This document shows positions 54,922-64,000 of a stretch of DNA of 64,000 nucleotides, piece by piece. The DNA comes from Myroides odoratus DSM 2801 (GTDB taxonomy: Bacteria; Bacteroidota; Bacteroidia; Flavobacteriales; Flavobacteriaceae), in assembly GCF_000243275.1 (NCBI RefSeq), contig NZ_CM001437.1, forward strand, positions 1,763,782 to 1,827,781, read 5' to 3'. A model generated the notes under the pieces. It was not told where the DNA came from and made no database searches. It saw nothing but the letters and a program-made list of their open reading frames with translations. Each line of letters opens with the position of its first letter. The first letter of the stretch is position 1. The translations under genes were made by a program, and so were the position numbers.

Positions 54922-55986
54922 ATGAGCCAATTATTTAGTCCACTTCAATTGAAGCATCATACCTTAAAAAACAGAATTATTGTATCACCTATGTGTCAAT
55001 ATACCGCCACGGATGGATTCGCCACAGATTGGCATCTCGTTCACTTAGGTCAATTTGCCACTGGACAAGCTGCTGCTATTATTCAAGAGGCAACCGCTGT
55101 TGTCCCTGAAGGGCGAATCACGTATGGGGATTTAGGTATTTGGTCAGATGAACATATCGCTAAATTACAACAGATTACACAATTCATTCGAGAACAAAAT
55201 TGTATTCCGGGTATTCAGCTAGCACATGCCGGACGCAAAGCCAGTTGTGAAAAACCGTGGATTAGCAGAGATCAAATCGCGCCAGACCATCAAAATGGAT
55301 GGCAAACGGTTGGACCATCAACAATTCCCTTTCACGCAAAAGATCATCCGCCAGTTGCCTTAACAAAAGCAGAAATTCAAGAAACGGTAGAAGCCTTTAA
55401 ACAAGCGGCCCTTCGTGCAATACAAGCTGGTTATGAAATTATTGAGCTACACGGAGCGCATGGCTATCTCATTCATCAATTCTTCTCACCCTTAATCAAC
55501 AATAGAACGGACGAATACGGTGGAAGTTTTGAGCATAGAATTCGCTTTTTACTTGAAATTGTTGATGCCATTCAACCCTTGTTAACAACTCAGAGTTTAT
55601 GGGTTAGAATTTCAGCAACCGATTGGGCCGACGGCGGTTGGACAATTGAAGAAAGCGTTGAGCTCGCTAAAATATTACAAGAAAAAGGAGTTGAAGTGAT
55701 TGATGTAAGTACAGGCGGTGGTGTAAGAGAGCAGAAAATCACAACGGGACCTAATTATCAAGTGCCTTTTGCTGCACAAATTAAAAACAATACAACTTTG
55801 GTCGTGGGAGCTGTTGGAGAAATCAAAACAGGGCCACAAGCCGAAACTATTTTACAACAAAACGAAGCGGATTTGATTTTTATCGCCCGTGAGTTTTTAC
55901 GAGATCCTCATTTTGTTATGACAGCATCACGCCAACTCCAAGTTGAGATTCCGTGGGCTCCCCAATATGAGAGAGGAAAAGAATAA
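54922..55986 (+). CDS. Old yellow enzyme (YqjM-like NADH:flavin oxidoreductase)
   Basis: 354 residues, FMN TIM barrel. YqjM-type Cys in SPMCQYTATDG, HAGRKAS, and the substrate-binding HGAHGYLIHQF and SPLINNRTDEYGGS. Reduces activated C=C bonds; physiological substrate unknown. Co-directional with the MFS gene 22 bp on. Confidence 0.93.
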   Translation: MSQLFSPLQLKHHTLKNRIIVSPMCQYTATDGFATDWHLVHLGQFATGQAAAIIQEATAVVPEGRITYGDLGIWSDEHIAKLQQITQFIREQNCIPGIQLAHAGRKASCEKPWISRDQIAPDHQNGWQTVGPSTIPFHAKDHPPVALTKAEIQETVEAFKQAALRAIQAGYEIIELHGAHGYLIHQFFSPLINNRTDEYGGSFEHRIRFLLEIVDAIQPLLTTQSLWVRISATDWADGGWTIEESVELAKILQEKGVEVIDVSTGGGVREQKITTGPNYQVPFAAQIKNNTTLVVGAVGEIKTGPQAETILQQNEADLIFIAREFLRDPHFVMTASRQLQVEIPWAPQYERGKE

Positions 55987-56008
55987 TTAAATTTTACAAC
56001 TATATTCA

Positions 56009-57181
56009 ATGAATAAAAGCTTATTAGCCCTAGCTGTTGGTGGATTAGCCATCGGTATGACCGAATTTTCGATGATGGGTCTTTTGCCTGAAATCGCTAA
56101 GGACTTACAAATATCCATTCCAAAAGCAGGAAACTTTATATCAACCTATGCCCTTGGTGTGGTCGTTGGTGCACCATTATTGGTTATGTCATCCAACAAA
56201 TTTGCTCCACACAAAGTATTAATGGCCTTGATGCTATTGTTTTCCGTTTTCCACGTGCTTTTTGTACTATCTCCTTCCTACCCTACTCTTATAGCAACCC
56301 GTTTTATGTCGGGGTTACCACATGGTGCTTTTTTTGGTGTAGGATCTGTAGTAGCCACACAATTAGCTCAAAAAGGAAAAGAAGCACAAGCTGTTTCCAT
56401 AATGTTTGCCGGGTTAACAACAGCGAACCTTGCGGGAGTGCCTTTAAGTACCTGGATTGGTCAACATTATACGTGGCGTGAAGCCTATACCTTAATTGCT
56501 TCTTTAGGGGTAATAACTATATTGGCAATTTACTTTTGGATTCCAAAACTACAAGCTGATACCACCACAAATACCAAAAAGCAAATGGCCTTTTTCAAAA
56601 CGCCTCTCGCGTGGATTCTAGTTGCCTTAATTTCCATTGGAACAGGTGGTTTATTCGCTTGGATCAGCTATATTGCTCCAATGATGACTAATATCGCCTT
56701 GATCCCAGAAGCAAATATTCCTATCATCATGACATTAGTTGGATTGGGAATGTTTCTCGGTAATTTTGTTGGAGGAAAGATTGCAGATACCTTTTCCCCT
56801 GCCAAGGCTGTTATTTTTTCATTCTCCTTAATGGCGGTATGTTTAGTTGTAGTTTATTATACCGTTCATATTCAATGGATGGCGTATGCCATGTCATTAG
56901 TAACCGGGCTAGTTGCCTTTACTATTGGATCACCTTTACAGATGTTATTGATTAAAAATGCCAAAGGATCCGAAATGTTAGCGGCATCTGCTGGACAAGC
57001 TTGCTTTAACATCGGAAATGCCCTTGGTGCTTTCCTAGGGGGTATTCCTATTACGATGGGCTTTGGTTATAATTCACCGGAATGGGTAGGCGCAGGAATG
57101 GCCTTGTGTGGTGCGATGTTGGCCTATCTATTTATTCAATATAAAAAAAGAGCGGAATCTTTGCCACAAGAAATTCAGTAG
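56009..57181 (+). CDS. MFS transporter (DHA1, AraJ/YdhP-like)
   Basis: 390 residues, 12 hydrophobic segments. N-terminal LAIGMTEFSMMGLLPEIAKD is the AraJ/PbuE-type signature; TM4-5 has LPHGAFFGVG. Probable sugar, nucleoside or drug exporter. In tandem with the OYE gene. Confidence 0.9.
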   Translation: MNKSLLALAVGGLAIGMTEFSMMGLLPEIAKDLQISIPKAGNFISTYALGVVVGAPLLVMSSNKFAPHKVLMALMLLFSVFHVLFVLSPSYPTLIATRFMSGLPHGAFFGVGSVVATQLAQKGKEAQAVSIMFAGLTTANLAGVPLSTWIGQHYTWREAYTLIASLGVITILAIYFWIPKLQADTTTNTKKQMAFFKTPLAWILVALISIGTGGLFAWISYIAPMMTNIALIPEANIPIIMTLVGLGMFLGNFVGGKIADTFSPAKAVIFSFSLMAVCLVVVYYTVHIQWMAYAMSLVTGLVAFTIGSPLQMLLIKNAKGSEMLAASAGQACFNIGNALGAFLGGIPITMGFGYNSPEWVGAGMALCGAMLAYLFIQYKKRAESLPQEIQ

Positions 57182-57231
57182 TTTACAACTACATTCTTGA
57201 AGCAAAAGACCTCCGATTCACAATAAGTTTA

Positions 57232-57239
57232 TAAATTTG
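57232..57239 (+). promoter_or_regulatory. -7 element of aspS
   Basis: TAAATTTG, 18 bp before the aspS ATG. Confidence 0.5.
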
Positions 57240-57257
57240 CAGAAATAATTTTTTACC

Positions 57258-59009
57258 ATGTATAGAACTCATACTTGTGGAGCATTAAGTGCTTCTGATA
57301 TAAATACAACAGTTACCCTTTCAGGTTGGGTGAGCAAACACCGTGATAAAGGTTTTATGATTTGGGTTGATTTACGCGATCGTTATGGTATTACACAATT
57401 GATCTTTGATGCAGAGAGAACAGATAAAACTGTTTTTGAAACAGCTAAAAACTTAGGTCGTGAGTATGTAATTCAAGTAACGGGAACTGTAATTGAACGC
57501 GCATCAAAAAATCCGAATATGCCAACTGGGGATATTGAGATTTTAGTTGAGTCACTAACGATTTTAAACGAATCAAGTGTTCCCCCTTTCACTATTGAGG
57601 ATGAAACAGATGGTGGAGAAGATATTCGCATGAAATATCGCTACTTGGATATTCGTAGAAATCCAGTAAAAAACAGTTTACTTTTCAGACATAAAGTGGC
57701 ACAAGAGGTGAGAAATTACCTTTCTGCTCAAGATTTCTGTGAAGTTGAAACACCTTATTTAATCAGCTCTACACCTGAGGGAGCTCGTGATTTCATCGTG
57801 CCTTCCCGTATGAATCCAGGTCAATTCTACGCATTACCTCAATCGCCACAAACATTCAAACAATTGTTGATGGTAGGAGGTATGGATCGTTACTTCCAAA
57901 TCGTGAGATGTTTCCGCGATGAGGATTTACGTGCAGATAGACAGCCTGAATTTACGCAAATCGACTGTGAAATGGCTTTCGTAGACCAAGAAGATGTTAT
58001 GGATACTTTCGAAGGGTTAACTAAACATTTATTGAAATCTGTTCACGGCGTTGAAATTAAAGAATTTCCAAGAATGACGTATGAAGAAGCGATGCGTACG
58101 TATGGTAATGATAAACCAGATATTCGTTTTGGAATGAAATTCGGTGAATTAAATGCAGTAGCTCAACACAAAGATTTTGGTGTTTTCAACAGTGCTGAAT
58201 TAGTAGTTGGTATTGCCGTTCCTGGTGGAGCAGCTTATACAAGAAAAGAAATTGACGCTCTAATTGACTGGGTAAAACGCCCTCAAGTTGGAGCATCAGG
58301 TATGGTATATTGTAAATGTGAAGCAGATGGTTCATTCAAATCTTCTGTAGATAAATTCTATGATCAAGAAGATTTAAAACAATGGGCAGCTGTTACAGGT
58401 GCACAAGCTGGAGATATTATTTTGGTTCTTTCGGGTCCTGCAAATAAAACAAGAGCACAATTAAGTGCACTTCGCATGGAGTTAGGAAATCGTTTAGGTT
58501 TGAGAAAATCTGATGAATTTGCTCCACTATGGGTAATTGATTTCCCATTATTTGAGTGGGATGAAGAATCAGGGCGTTATTTTGCGATGCACCACCCGTT
58601 TACATCACCGAAGAAAGAAGATATCGCTTTATTAGATACTGACCCAGGTAAAGTACGTGCAAATGCCTACGATATGGTTTTAAATGGAAATGAAATTGGT
58701 GGAGGTTCTATTCGTATTCACGATAAACCAACTCAAGAATTGATGTTTAAACACCTAGGTTTCTCTAAAGAAGAAGCAGAAAAACAATTTGGTTTCTTAC
58801 TAAATGCATTCCAATACGGAGCACCACCGCACGGAGGATTGGCTTTCGGATTAGACCGTTTAGTTGCGATTTTAGGAGGACAAGAAACGATTCGCGATTT
58901 CATTGCTTTCCCTAAAAACAATTCAGGAAGAGACGTGATGATCGATGCACCAAGTGCTATCCGCCCAGAACAATTAGAAGAATTACATATCGCTATCAAA
59001 GCGGAATAA
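57258..59009 (+). CDS. aspS: Aspartate--tRNA ligase
   Basis: 583 residues, bacterial type. N-terminal OB fold with [20 protein letters not shown], class II motif 2 [16 protein letters not shown], inserted GAD domain (about 285-410), motif 3 [14 protein letters not shown]. Charges tRNA-Asp. Ends in a clear terminator. Confidence 0.98.
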   Translation: MYRTHTCGALSASDINTTVTLSGWVSKHRDKGFMIWVDLRDRYGITQLIFDAERTDKTVFETAKNLGREYVIQVTGTVIERASKNPNMPTGDIEILVESLTILNESSVPPFTIEDETDGGEDIRMKYRYLDIRRNPVKNSLLFRHKVAQEVRNYLSAQDFCEVETPYLISSTPEGARDFIVPSRMNPGQFYALPQSPQTFKQLLMVGGMDRYFQIVRCFRDEDLRADRQPEFTQIDCEMAFVDQEDVMDTFEGLTKHLLKSVHGVEIKEFPRMTYEEAMRTYGNDKPDIRFGMKFGELNAVAQHKDFGVFNSAELVVGIAVPGGAAYTRKEIDALIDWVKRPQVGASGMVYCKCEADGSFKSSVDKFYDQEDLKQWAAVTGAQAGDIILVLSGPANKTRAQLSALRMELGNRLGLRKSDEFAPLWVIDFPLFEWDEESGRYFAMHHPFTSPKKEDIALLDTDPGKVRANAYDMVLNGNEIGGGSIRIHDKPTQELMFKHLGFSKEEAEKQFGFLLNAFQYGAPPHGGLAFGLDRLVAILGGQETIRDFIAFPKNNSGRDVMIDAPSAIRPEQLEELHIAIKAE

Positions 59010-59017
59010 TAACAAAA

Positions 59018-59047
59018 ACGGGAACTTTAAAGTTCCCGTTTTTTTAT
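59018..59047. terminator. Terminator of aspS
   Basis: AACGGGAACTTT and AAAGTTCCCGTT with T run; overlaps the end of the converging GNAT gene. Confidence 0.9.
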
Positions 59048-59544
59048 TGCTTTATTTTATATAGAACAGCCTCTTCGCCCTCTAATAGTATATCTTGCTC
59101 ATAGGTAAGTCCTAGTTTCTCTAAAACGCGTATAGAAGCGGTATTGGCTTTCATCGCTCGACCAATAATACAAGCTAATCGGAATTGATTTAATCCCACA
59201 TGCAAACAAGCTTCAGCGCTTTCTGTTGCATATCCTTTACCCCATTCTTCTTCAAAAAAGCGAAAACCGATATCTGTTTGTTGCGTATCAGCATCATACT
59301 TTAAACCACACCAACCAATAAATTGTCCCGAATCTTTTAAGATAACAGCCCATCGGCCATAGCCATTAAGCTGATAATCACTGTAATTCTCTAAAAATTC
59401 TTTAGCTTCATCCACGGTTGCAAAAGCTGTATTACCCGTATAGCGAATTACATTGGGATTTGAATTTAACGCATAGAATGACTGCGCATCTGTTGGTTGC
59501 AATTCTCGAAGCAACAATCTGGGTGTTTCAGCGATTAATTTCAT
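59044..59544 (-). CDS. GNAT acetyltransferase (RimJ/RimL-like)
   Basis: 166 residues. Acetyl-CoA-binding region EEWGKGYATESAEACL (motif A, QxxGxG/A-like) and C-terminal NTASIRVLEKLGLTYE. Acceptor unknown. 18 bp after pth in the same direction. Confidence 0.9.
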   Translation of the reverse strand: MKLIAETPRLLLRELQPTDAQSFYALNSNPNVIRYTGNTAFATVDEAKEFLENYSDYQLNGYGRWAVILKDSGQFIGWCGLKYDADTQQTDIGFRFFEEEWGKGYATESAEACLHVGLNQFRLACIIGRAMKANTASIRVLEKLGLTYEQDILLEGEEAVLYKIKQ

Positions 59545-59562
59545 CTGGATTTCTGAAAAAAG

Positions 59563-60129
59563 CTATTTGCCGTTATAAGTATTCATTGCATTATTCAATC
59601 CACCTAAAGCAAACTCCTGAATAGCCTTAGAAGACGTTTCTAGACGTTCTACGAGCTTTTGTTTCTCTTCTTCGTCCCATTCACCCAAAACATAATCCAC
59701 TTGCTGTCCTTTCTTAAATTCATCGCTAATTCCAAATCGAAAACGAGGGTAGTTGGTATTATTTAACACTGCTTGAATATTCTTCAATCCATTGTGTCCT
59801 CCGTCAGATCCTTTAGCCTTAATGCGAAGGGCTCCGAAAGGAATATTCAAATCATCCGTAACGACTAAAATATTCTCCAATGGAATATTTTCTTTTTGCA
59901 TCCAATATTGAACAGCTTTACCGCTTAAATTCATATATGTATTGGGTTTCAGCAAAAGCAGCGTTCTACCTTTTATCTTAACTTCTGCAAGACTTCCCAA
60001 TTTTACAGTTTGCCAATCTCCTCCTAAATCACGGGCTACTTGATCAACAATCTTAAATCCAATATTGTGACGCGTATGAATATATTCAGCACCTATATTT
60101 CCCAATCCTACAATTAAAAACTTCTTCAT
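59563..60129 (-). CDS. pth: Peptidyl-tRNA hydrolase
   Basis: 188 residues. FLIVGLGNIGAEYIHTRHNIG with the catalytic His20, Asn and Asp in VVTDDLNIPFG, and KPNTYMNLSG. Recycles peptidyl-tRNA. Typical rplY-pth neighbourhood. Confidence 0.97.
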   Translation of the reverse strand: MKKFLIVGLGNIGAEYIHTRHNIGFKIVDQVARDLGGDWQTVKLGSLAEVKIKGRTLLLLKPNTYMNLSGKAVQYWMQKENIPLENILVVTDDLNIPFGALRIKAKGSDGGHNGLKNIQAVLNNTNYPRFRFGISDEFKKGQQVDYVLGEWDEEEKQKLVERLETSSKAIQEFALGGLNNAMNTYNGK

Positions 60130-60203
60130 GGTATGATGTTACTAATTTTCAAGGTACAAAAATAACGCAAACCCAAGACATTCCATAAGTTATTTGACCA
60201 AAT

Positions 60204-60236
60204 AAAAAAAGCGCCTGTAAAAATACAGGCGCTTTC
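60204..60236 (-). terminator. Terminator of rplY
   Basis: AAAGCGCCTGTA, AAAA, TACAGGCGCTTT; T run on the minus strand. Confidence 0.88.
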
Positions 60237-60258
60237 AAACAATTTATATTGACTATAA

Positions 60259-60867
60259 TTATTTTTTCTTTGAAGGAGCTTTTGCTGCTTTTGCTGCTTC
60301 TTGAGCTGCTTTCATAGCTGCACGAGAAATTCTCACTTGACAAACTACAGTGTTGTCTGGGTGTAATAATTTGTAGTTATCAGTTGCAATATCTGTAACG
60401 TATAATTTATTACCCATTTCTAAGTTAGAAATGTTTACTTCTACGAAGTCAGGTAAGTTAGCTGGTAAAGCTCTTACTTTTAATTTACGGTTGTTGATGT
60501 TTAAAACACCTCCAGCCATAACTCCTTTTGAGTTACCTGCGATTTTGATAGGCACTTCTAAAGTGATTTCTTTATCGTCGAATAATTGGTAGAAATCGAT
60601 GTGTAAGATTTTGTCAGATACCGGGTGGAACTGAATATCTTGTAAAATTGCATTGATTTTTTTACCACCTTCTAATTCAATCACAACAGTGTGTACATTA
60701 GGAGTGTAAACTAAACTTTTGAATGCTTTCTCTTCTGCTGTGAAGTGGATTGCTGATTGTTCTCCTCCGTATACTACGCAAGGAACCATTCCAGCATTAC
60801 GTAAGGCTTTAGTAGACACTTTACCTACGCTTTCTCTTTCTGATCCTTTAATTGTAATTGATTTCAT
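60259..60867 (-). CDS. rplY: Ribosomal protein L25 (CTC/general stress form)
   Basis: 202 residues: the L25 5S-rRNA-binding N-terminal domain (about 1-95) plus the TL5/CTC beta domain (96-180) and an Ala/Lys-rich tail. Binds 5S rRNA. 26 bp after prs; this prs-rplY-pth order is common. Confidence 0.95.
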   Translation of the reverse strand: MKSITIKGSERESVGKVSTKALRNAGMVPCVVYGGEQSAIHFTAEEKAFKSLVYTPNVHTVVIELEGGKKINAILQDIQFHPVSDKILHIDFYQLFDDKEITLEVPIKIAGNSKGVMAGGVLNINNRKLKVRALPANLPDFVEVNISNLEMGNKLYVTDIATDNYKLLHPDNTVVCQVRISRAAMKAAQEAAKAAKAPSKKK

Positions 60868-60893
60868 TACTTTAAATATTTAGTATTAATAAT

Positions 60894-61835
60894 TTACATG
60901 ACAAATGTTTTGCTAATCGATAAATTCGACTGCACATTGTGCATTGTTTCTGCAAACAAAGGCGCACAACTTAACACTTTAATTTTATTACATGGTTTCT
61001 TCAATGGAATTGAATCTGTAACGATTAATTCAGTTAATGAAGACTCCTCTATTTTTTCATAAGCGCTTCCTGATAAGATTGCATGTGTACAAATTGCACG
61101 TACGCTCAAAGCACCTCTTTCTAACATCATATCAGCTGCTTTCGCTAACGTACCTCCTGTATCAATCATATCATCCACTAAGATTACGTTACGCCCTGTA
61201 ACATCCCCAATCAACTCCATCTTTTCAATGATGTTCGCTTGTTTTCTTTGTTTATAGCAGATTACTACATCTGAATCTAAAAACTTAGAATAAGCATAGG
61301 CACGTTTTGAACCACCCATATCTGGCGAAGCAATAGTCAAATTGTCAATGTTTAAACTCTTCACGTATGGTAAAAATATCGTTGAAGCGTATAAATGATC
61401 TACTGGTTTTTCAAAGAATCCTTGGATTTGATCTGCGTGTAAATCCATAGTCATGATTCTCGTTGCTCCAGCTGATTCTAATAACTTAGCTACTAATTTA
61501 GCCCCAATCGGAACCCTTGGTTTATCTTTTCTATCCTGTCTAGCCCATCCAAAATAAGGGATTACTGCAGTAATATGTCTTGCTGATGCTCTTTTAGCTG
61601 CATCACACATTAACAATAATTCCATTAGGTTATCTGATGATGGGAATGTAGAACAAACAAGGAAAACTCGTCTTCCTCGAATTGATTCTTCAAAAGAGGG
61701 TTGAAACTCTCCATCACTGTAATGTGATAACGTAGCTTTACCCAATTCTACACCATATTCCTTTGCTATCTTCTCTGCTAACTCAACGCTTTGCGAGCAA
61801 GCAAAAATTTTTGCTTCTGATTCAGGATTTAACAT
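60894..61835 (-). CDS. prs: Ribose-phosphate pyrophosphokinase
   Basis: 313 residues. Makes PRPP from ribose-5-phosphate and ATP. Catalytic flexible loop ARQDRKDKPR and PRPP-binding VILVDDMIDTGGT are intact. A minus-strand TAAATTTG box lies upstream at 61901-61894. Confidence 0.97.
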   Translation of the reverse strand: MLNPESEAKIFACSQSVELAEKIAKEYGVELGKATLSHYSDGEFQPSFEESIRGRRVFLVCSTFPSSDNLMELLLMCDAAKRASARHITAVIPYFGWARQDRKDKPRVPIGAKLVAKLLESAGATRIMTMDLHADQIQGFFEKPVDHLYASTIFLPYVKSLNIDNLTIASPDMGGSKRAYAYSKFLDSDVVICYKQRKQANIIEKMELIGDVTGRNVILVDDMIDTGGTLAKAADMMLERGALSVRAICTHAILSGSAYEKIEESSLTELIVTDSIPLKKPCNKIKVLSCAPLFAETMHNVQSNLSISKTFVM

Positions 61836-61893
61836 TTTTTCTAATTAGTTGTTATGTTGTTAGTTAGTGCTTCCTTATAGTAATTCAGCGATG

Positions 61894-61901
61894 CAAATTT
61901 A
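61894..61901 (-). promoter_or_regulatory. -7 element of prs
   Basis: TAAATTTG on the minus strand, about 58 bp before the prs ATG. Confidence 0.45.
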
Positions 61902-61942
61902 TAAAATATTAATTGACTAGAACGATTTTTTTGCTTTTTTTC

Positions 61943-61972
61943 TTTGATAGCTTATTTTTTTCTGTAAATTTG
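61943..61972 (+). promoter_or_regulatory. Promoter of tRNA-Leu
   Basis: TTTG (61943-61946), 18-bp spacer, TAAATTTG (61965-61972); predicted start about 15 nt before the tRNA. Confidence 0.65.
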
Positions 61973-61994
61973 CACTCACAATTCAACACCAAAT

Positions 61995-62074
61995 GCCCGG
62001 ATGGCGGAATTGGTAGACGCGCACGACTCAAACTCGTGTTCCTAGGAGTGTGGGTTCGATTCCCACTCCGGGTA
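61995..62074 (+). tRNA. tRNA-Leu (anticodon CAA)
   Basis: Acceptor GCCCGGA pairs with TCCGGGT (G-U at the end), discriminator A, no encoded CCA. Anticodon stem CACGA/TCGTG with loop CTCAAAC gives anticodon CAA, reading UUG. T arm GTGGGTTCGATTCCCAC is canonical. The variable region is fairly short for a class II tRNA. Confidence 0.95.
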
Positions 62075-62078
62075 CGAA

Positions 62079-62109
62079 AAAAGCCTAACTTTTCAAGTTA
62101 GGCTTTTTT
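62079..62109 (+). terminator. Terminator of tRNA-Leu
   Basis: AAGCCTAACTT, TTC, AAGTTAGGCTT followed by Ts, directly after the tRNA. Confidence 0.92.
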
Positions 62110-62176
62110 ATTTACTATCCTTTTTGTTTCCAAAAACAAATATAATTTGAATCAACTGTTCACAGTCAATCGTAAA

Positions 62177-62671
62177 CTATCTAGCATCATCTGCAGAAGG
62201 ACCATACATTCCAGGAATTGGAATATCGAGCAAACGCAAATAAACTGATAGTTGTCCTCTGTGGTGATAGATGTGATTATTTACAATAAAGCGGTTAGCA
62301 CCAACCTTTGGCATTTCCATAATCGTATGATCACCTGCTTTTAATGCCCAGTTTTCCATCCATTGCTCCTCTGTAGTCGATTCAATGGCTGTTATAACGC
62401 GTTTTTCATACGCATCGATAAGTTGTAGTAGTTGATCTGTAGAAGTCGCGTCTAAAGGCTTATAATCCGTATGGAAGTTTAGTTCACCTTGTTTCGTAAT
62501 AAATTCTGTCCACACGATCAATTCAACAATATGTTTCGACAAATCTCCTAAACTCATCGACTTTTCATGTGGTTTCCACCCCCATTTATCTGTTGGCACA
62601 CAAGCAATAATCTTTCTTGTACTCCCTAATTCATGTTGCAATTCAAGCAAAAAACTTTTATTAATACTCAT
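62177..62671 (-). CDS. DinB-fold (YfiT-like) protein
   Basis: 164 residues from ATG 62671 (MSINKSFLLELQHELG); an earlier in-frame start is possible but adds non-family residues. Four-helix bundle with metal-binding His in LSKHIVEL and NHIYHHRGQLSVYLR. The DinB/YfiT family includes thiol transferases and hydrolases; activity unknown. Confidence 0.88.
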   Translation of the reverse strand: MSINKSFLLELQHELGSTRKIIACVPTDKWGWKPHEKSMSLGDLSKHIVELIVWTEFITKQGELNFHTDYKPLDATSTDQLLQLIDAYEKRVITAIESTTEEQWMENWALKAGDHTIMEMPKVGANRFIVNNHIYHHRGQLSVYLRLLDIPIPGMYGPSADDAR

Positions 62672-62800
62672 AATGTTAGTTGTTATTTTTCTTAAAGGAA
62701 AACTACAAAACTTAAAGCAAATAATCAATTTCTTTGAGAACTATAATTTATTGCAAAGGAAAAGCCCAACACATCTCTTCCAACTTCCTAAATCCTTTTT

Positions 62801-62808
62801 TATCTTTG
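62801..62808 (+). promoter_or_regulatory. -7 element of recX
   Basis: TATCTTTG, 16 bp before the TTG start, implying a leader under 12 nt. Confidence 0.45.
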
Positions 62809-62823
62809 TAAAAAACAAAACCA

Positions 62824-63303
62824 TTGAAAACAGATACTACCTACCTTTCCTTTGATGAAGCTAAACGCAAATTAGAAAACTATTGCGCGTATCAAGACCG
62901 TTGTCACTCTGAAGTAGTCAATAAGATGTTTCTATTGGGAATAACACCACAAATACACGATGAAATTATCGTTCACCTCATTGAACATAGTTTCTTAAAT
63001 GAAGAGCGATTTGCCAAGAGTTTTGTACGAGGAAAACACCGTTTAAGTGCTTGGGGAAGGAATCGAATTACCACAGAATTAAAATTCCGAAATATCAATA
63101 GTCGAATCATTACGATTGCTTTGGCTGAAATTGAAGATGAAGAATACTATCAGACCTTTGACCGCATTAGCGAAAACAAATGGAATCAATTAACGGATAC
63201 CGATATACAAAAGAAAAAACAAAAGTTTCAAGCTTATTTATTTCGCAAAGGATACGCGATGTCAGATATTATAAACAAAACCCAAGATTTAGAGATAACA
63301 TAG
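62824..63303 (+). CDS. recX: Regulatory protein RecX
   Basis: 159 residues, RecA modulator made of three-helix repeats. Motifs LNEERFAKSFVRGKHRLSAWG and LxxKGY-like FRKGYAMSDI. The start is TTG (KTDTTYLSF): an in-frame stop lies 15 bp upstream and the next Met is at residue 35, so no ATG start fits. Confidence 0.9.
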   Translation: MKTDTTYLSFDEAKRKLENYCAYQDRCHSEVVNKMFLLGITPQIHDEIIVHLIEHSFLNEERFAKSFVRGKHRLSAWGRNRITTELKFRNINSRIITIALAEIEDEEYYQTFDRISENKWNQLTDTDIQKKKQKFQAYLFRKGYAMSDIINKTQDLEIT

Positions 63304-63308
63304 TATAT

Positions 63309-63331
63309 AAGCCCTTTTTTAGGGCTTTTTT
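63309..63331 (+). terminator. Terminator of recX
   Basis: AAGCCCT, TTTTT, AGGGCTT, T run. Confidence 0.85.
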
Positions 63332-63370
63332 GTTGTTTCGCTTCTTTGCTTTTTTGTGGTGGATGCAGTG

Positions 63371-63411
63371 ATACGATATGTATCCTGCGATAAGGCCAAT
63401 TGCCATTGGCC
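63371..63411. repeat. REP-like unit, copy 1
   Basis: Palindrome ATACGATATGTAT plus GGCCAAT-TGCC-ATTGGCC hairpin. Direct copy at 63448-63488. Confidence 0.8.
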
Positions 63412-63447
63412 CTTACGATGCTTTCATTGTCACCATATTTTACCACA

Positions 63448-63488
63448 ATACGATATGTATCATGTAAGAAGGCCAATTGCCATTGGCC
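63448..63488. repeat. REP-like unit, copy 2
   Basis: Same two palindromes, same order and spacing as copy 1, 77 bp further on, just beyond the rRNA operon terminator. Confidence 0.8.
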
Positions 63489-63520
63489 CATACGTCTGTT
63501 TCCAAACCGGTATAAAACAA

Positions 63521-63552
63521 AAAAGCCTGACTACTTACGTAATCAGGCTTTT
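63521..63552 (-). terminator. rRNA operon terminator
   Basis: AAAAGCCTGA and TCAGGCTTTT arms; T run on the minus strand after the 5S gene. Confidence 0.85.
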
Positions 63553-63559
63553 CAAAAGA

Positions 63560-63667
63560 AGGGCGACGACATACTCTCCCACCATGTGGCAGTACCATCT
63601 GCGCTAGCGGGCTTAACTTCTCTGTTCGAAATGGGAAGAGGTGAGCCCCGCCGCAATAACCACCCTA
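63560..63667 (-). rRNA. rrf: 5S ribosomal RNA
   Basis: Minus strand reads from AGGGTGGTTATTGCGGC to GTCGTCGCCCT; the ends pair as helix I, and the internal CCATTTCGAACAGAGAAG block is the conserved loop C region. About 108 nt; ends approximate. Confidence 0.93.
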
Positions 63668-63790
63668 AAGCGGTTGTTATAAATTCCAACTAAGGATCCT
63701 ATAACTAATTCGGTATATTATAACGTAACAAATACTTATACTTTTTAGAAAGTTGCCCTCCCTCTACTCTTAAGTAGAGGGAGTACACAT
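63668..63790 (-). other. 23S-5S spacer
   Basis: Contains a CTCCCTCTACT hairpin (about 63753-63782) next to the 23S end, likely part of an rRNA processing stem. No tRNA. Confidence 0.6.
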
Positions 63791-64000
63791 AAGCTTACGA
63801 GCTATTAGTACTACTTGACTATGACATTACTGCCTTTACATCTATAGCCTATCAACGTTGTCATCTTCAACGGCTCTTTAAAGAAATCTCATCTTGTGGT
63901 GGGTTTCGCACTTATATGCTTTCAGCGCTTATCCCTGCCCAACGTAGCTACTCTGCGATGCCCCTGGCGAGACAACAGATGCACTAGAGGTTGGTCCAAT
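63791..64000 (-). rRNA. rrl: 23S ribosomal RNA, 3' end (partial)
   Basis: Minus strand shows conserved 23S domain VI sequence (GCAGAGTAGCTACGTTGGG, GCTGAAAGCATATAAG) and ends near CGTAAGCTTATG. Continues past the window edge. Confidence 0.93.

Noticed and set aside
61913..62101. 62-residue plus-strand frame
   Set aside because: It runs through the tRNA-Leu gene and its promoter.
63371..63488. CRISPR array
   Set aside because: Only two units with palindromic content and one 36-bp spacer; no cas genes in the window.

Overview
The window is a chromosomal segment of a member of the Flavobacteriaceae (Bacteroidota), possibly Myroides or a close relative; the genus is inference. The evidence is the many promoters with the Bacteroidota -7 element TAnnTTTG, TonB-dependent receptors with carboxypeptidase-like N-terminal domains, a GLPGLI protein, a giant type IX secretion substrate with a gliding-motility C-terminal domain, and the gene order rnhA-purN / acpP-fabF-rnc-pyk.

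Layout. 1-2.6 kb: start of an AddA/UvrD-like nuclease-helicase, superoxide dismutase, and a DASS anion transporter. 2.6-7.4 kb: an AT-rich accessory island with two unrecognised genes and a reverse transcriptase (RT). The RT is preceded by a roughly 420-nt segment that looks like a structured RNA, with its own promoter and a 13-bp terminal stem. This is the most interesting locus: its layout resembles defence-associated RT (DRT) systems that carry an upstream non-coding RNA, but I cannot match it to a named type. 7.4-8.4 kb: a TonB-C-domain gene between two copies of the 3' end of a purF-like gene, one of them a decayed remnant. 8.4-20.9 kb: core metabolism (PurF-like amidotransferase, PfkB kinase, RNase HI, PurN, ACP, FabF, RNase III, pyruvate kinase, HD hydrolase, acyl-ACP desaturase, PlsC, bacilliredoxin). 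21-24.7 kb: PepSY protein and siderophore-type receptor behind a candidate iron operator. 24.8-32 kb: YraN, LD-carboxypeptidase, DNA polymerase IV, KefB-type antiporter, Gcr-family membrane protein, CYTH protein. 32-40.3 kb: one 2726-residue adhesin-like secreted protein. 41-48.8 kb: RlpA, small membrane proteins, an ABC ATPase, then a duplicated cassette with two paralogous lipoproteins, a 58-residue Cys-containing secreted peptide, a GLPGLI protein and its beta-barrel partner. 48.8-51.3 kb: BlaI/M56 pair with clear operator-like dyads. 51.4-54.9 kb: thioredoxin and TonB receptor divergent from a DtxR/MntR-type regulator. 54.9-63.3 kb: OYE, MFS, AspS, GNAT, Pth, L25, Prs, tRNA-Leu(CAA), DinB-fold protein, RecX. 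63.5-64 kb: 5S and the 3' end of 23S rRNA on the minus strand.

The housekeeping part is ordinary for the family. The accessory signals concentrate at 2.6-8.4 kb (RT island and purF 3'-end duplication) and 43-45.2 kb (270-bp direct repeats around lipoprotein genes). Functions for the RT island are inferred from layout and motifs only; no database search was possible.
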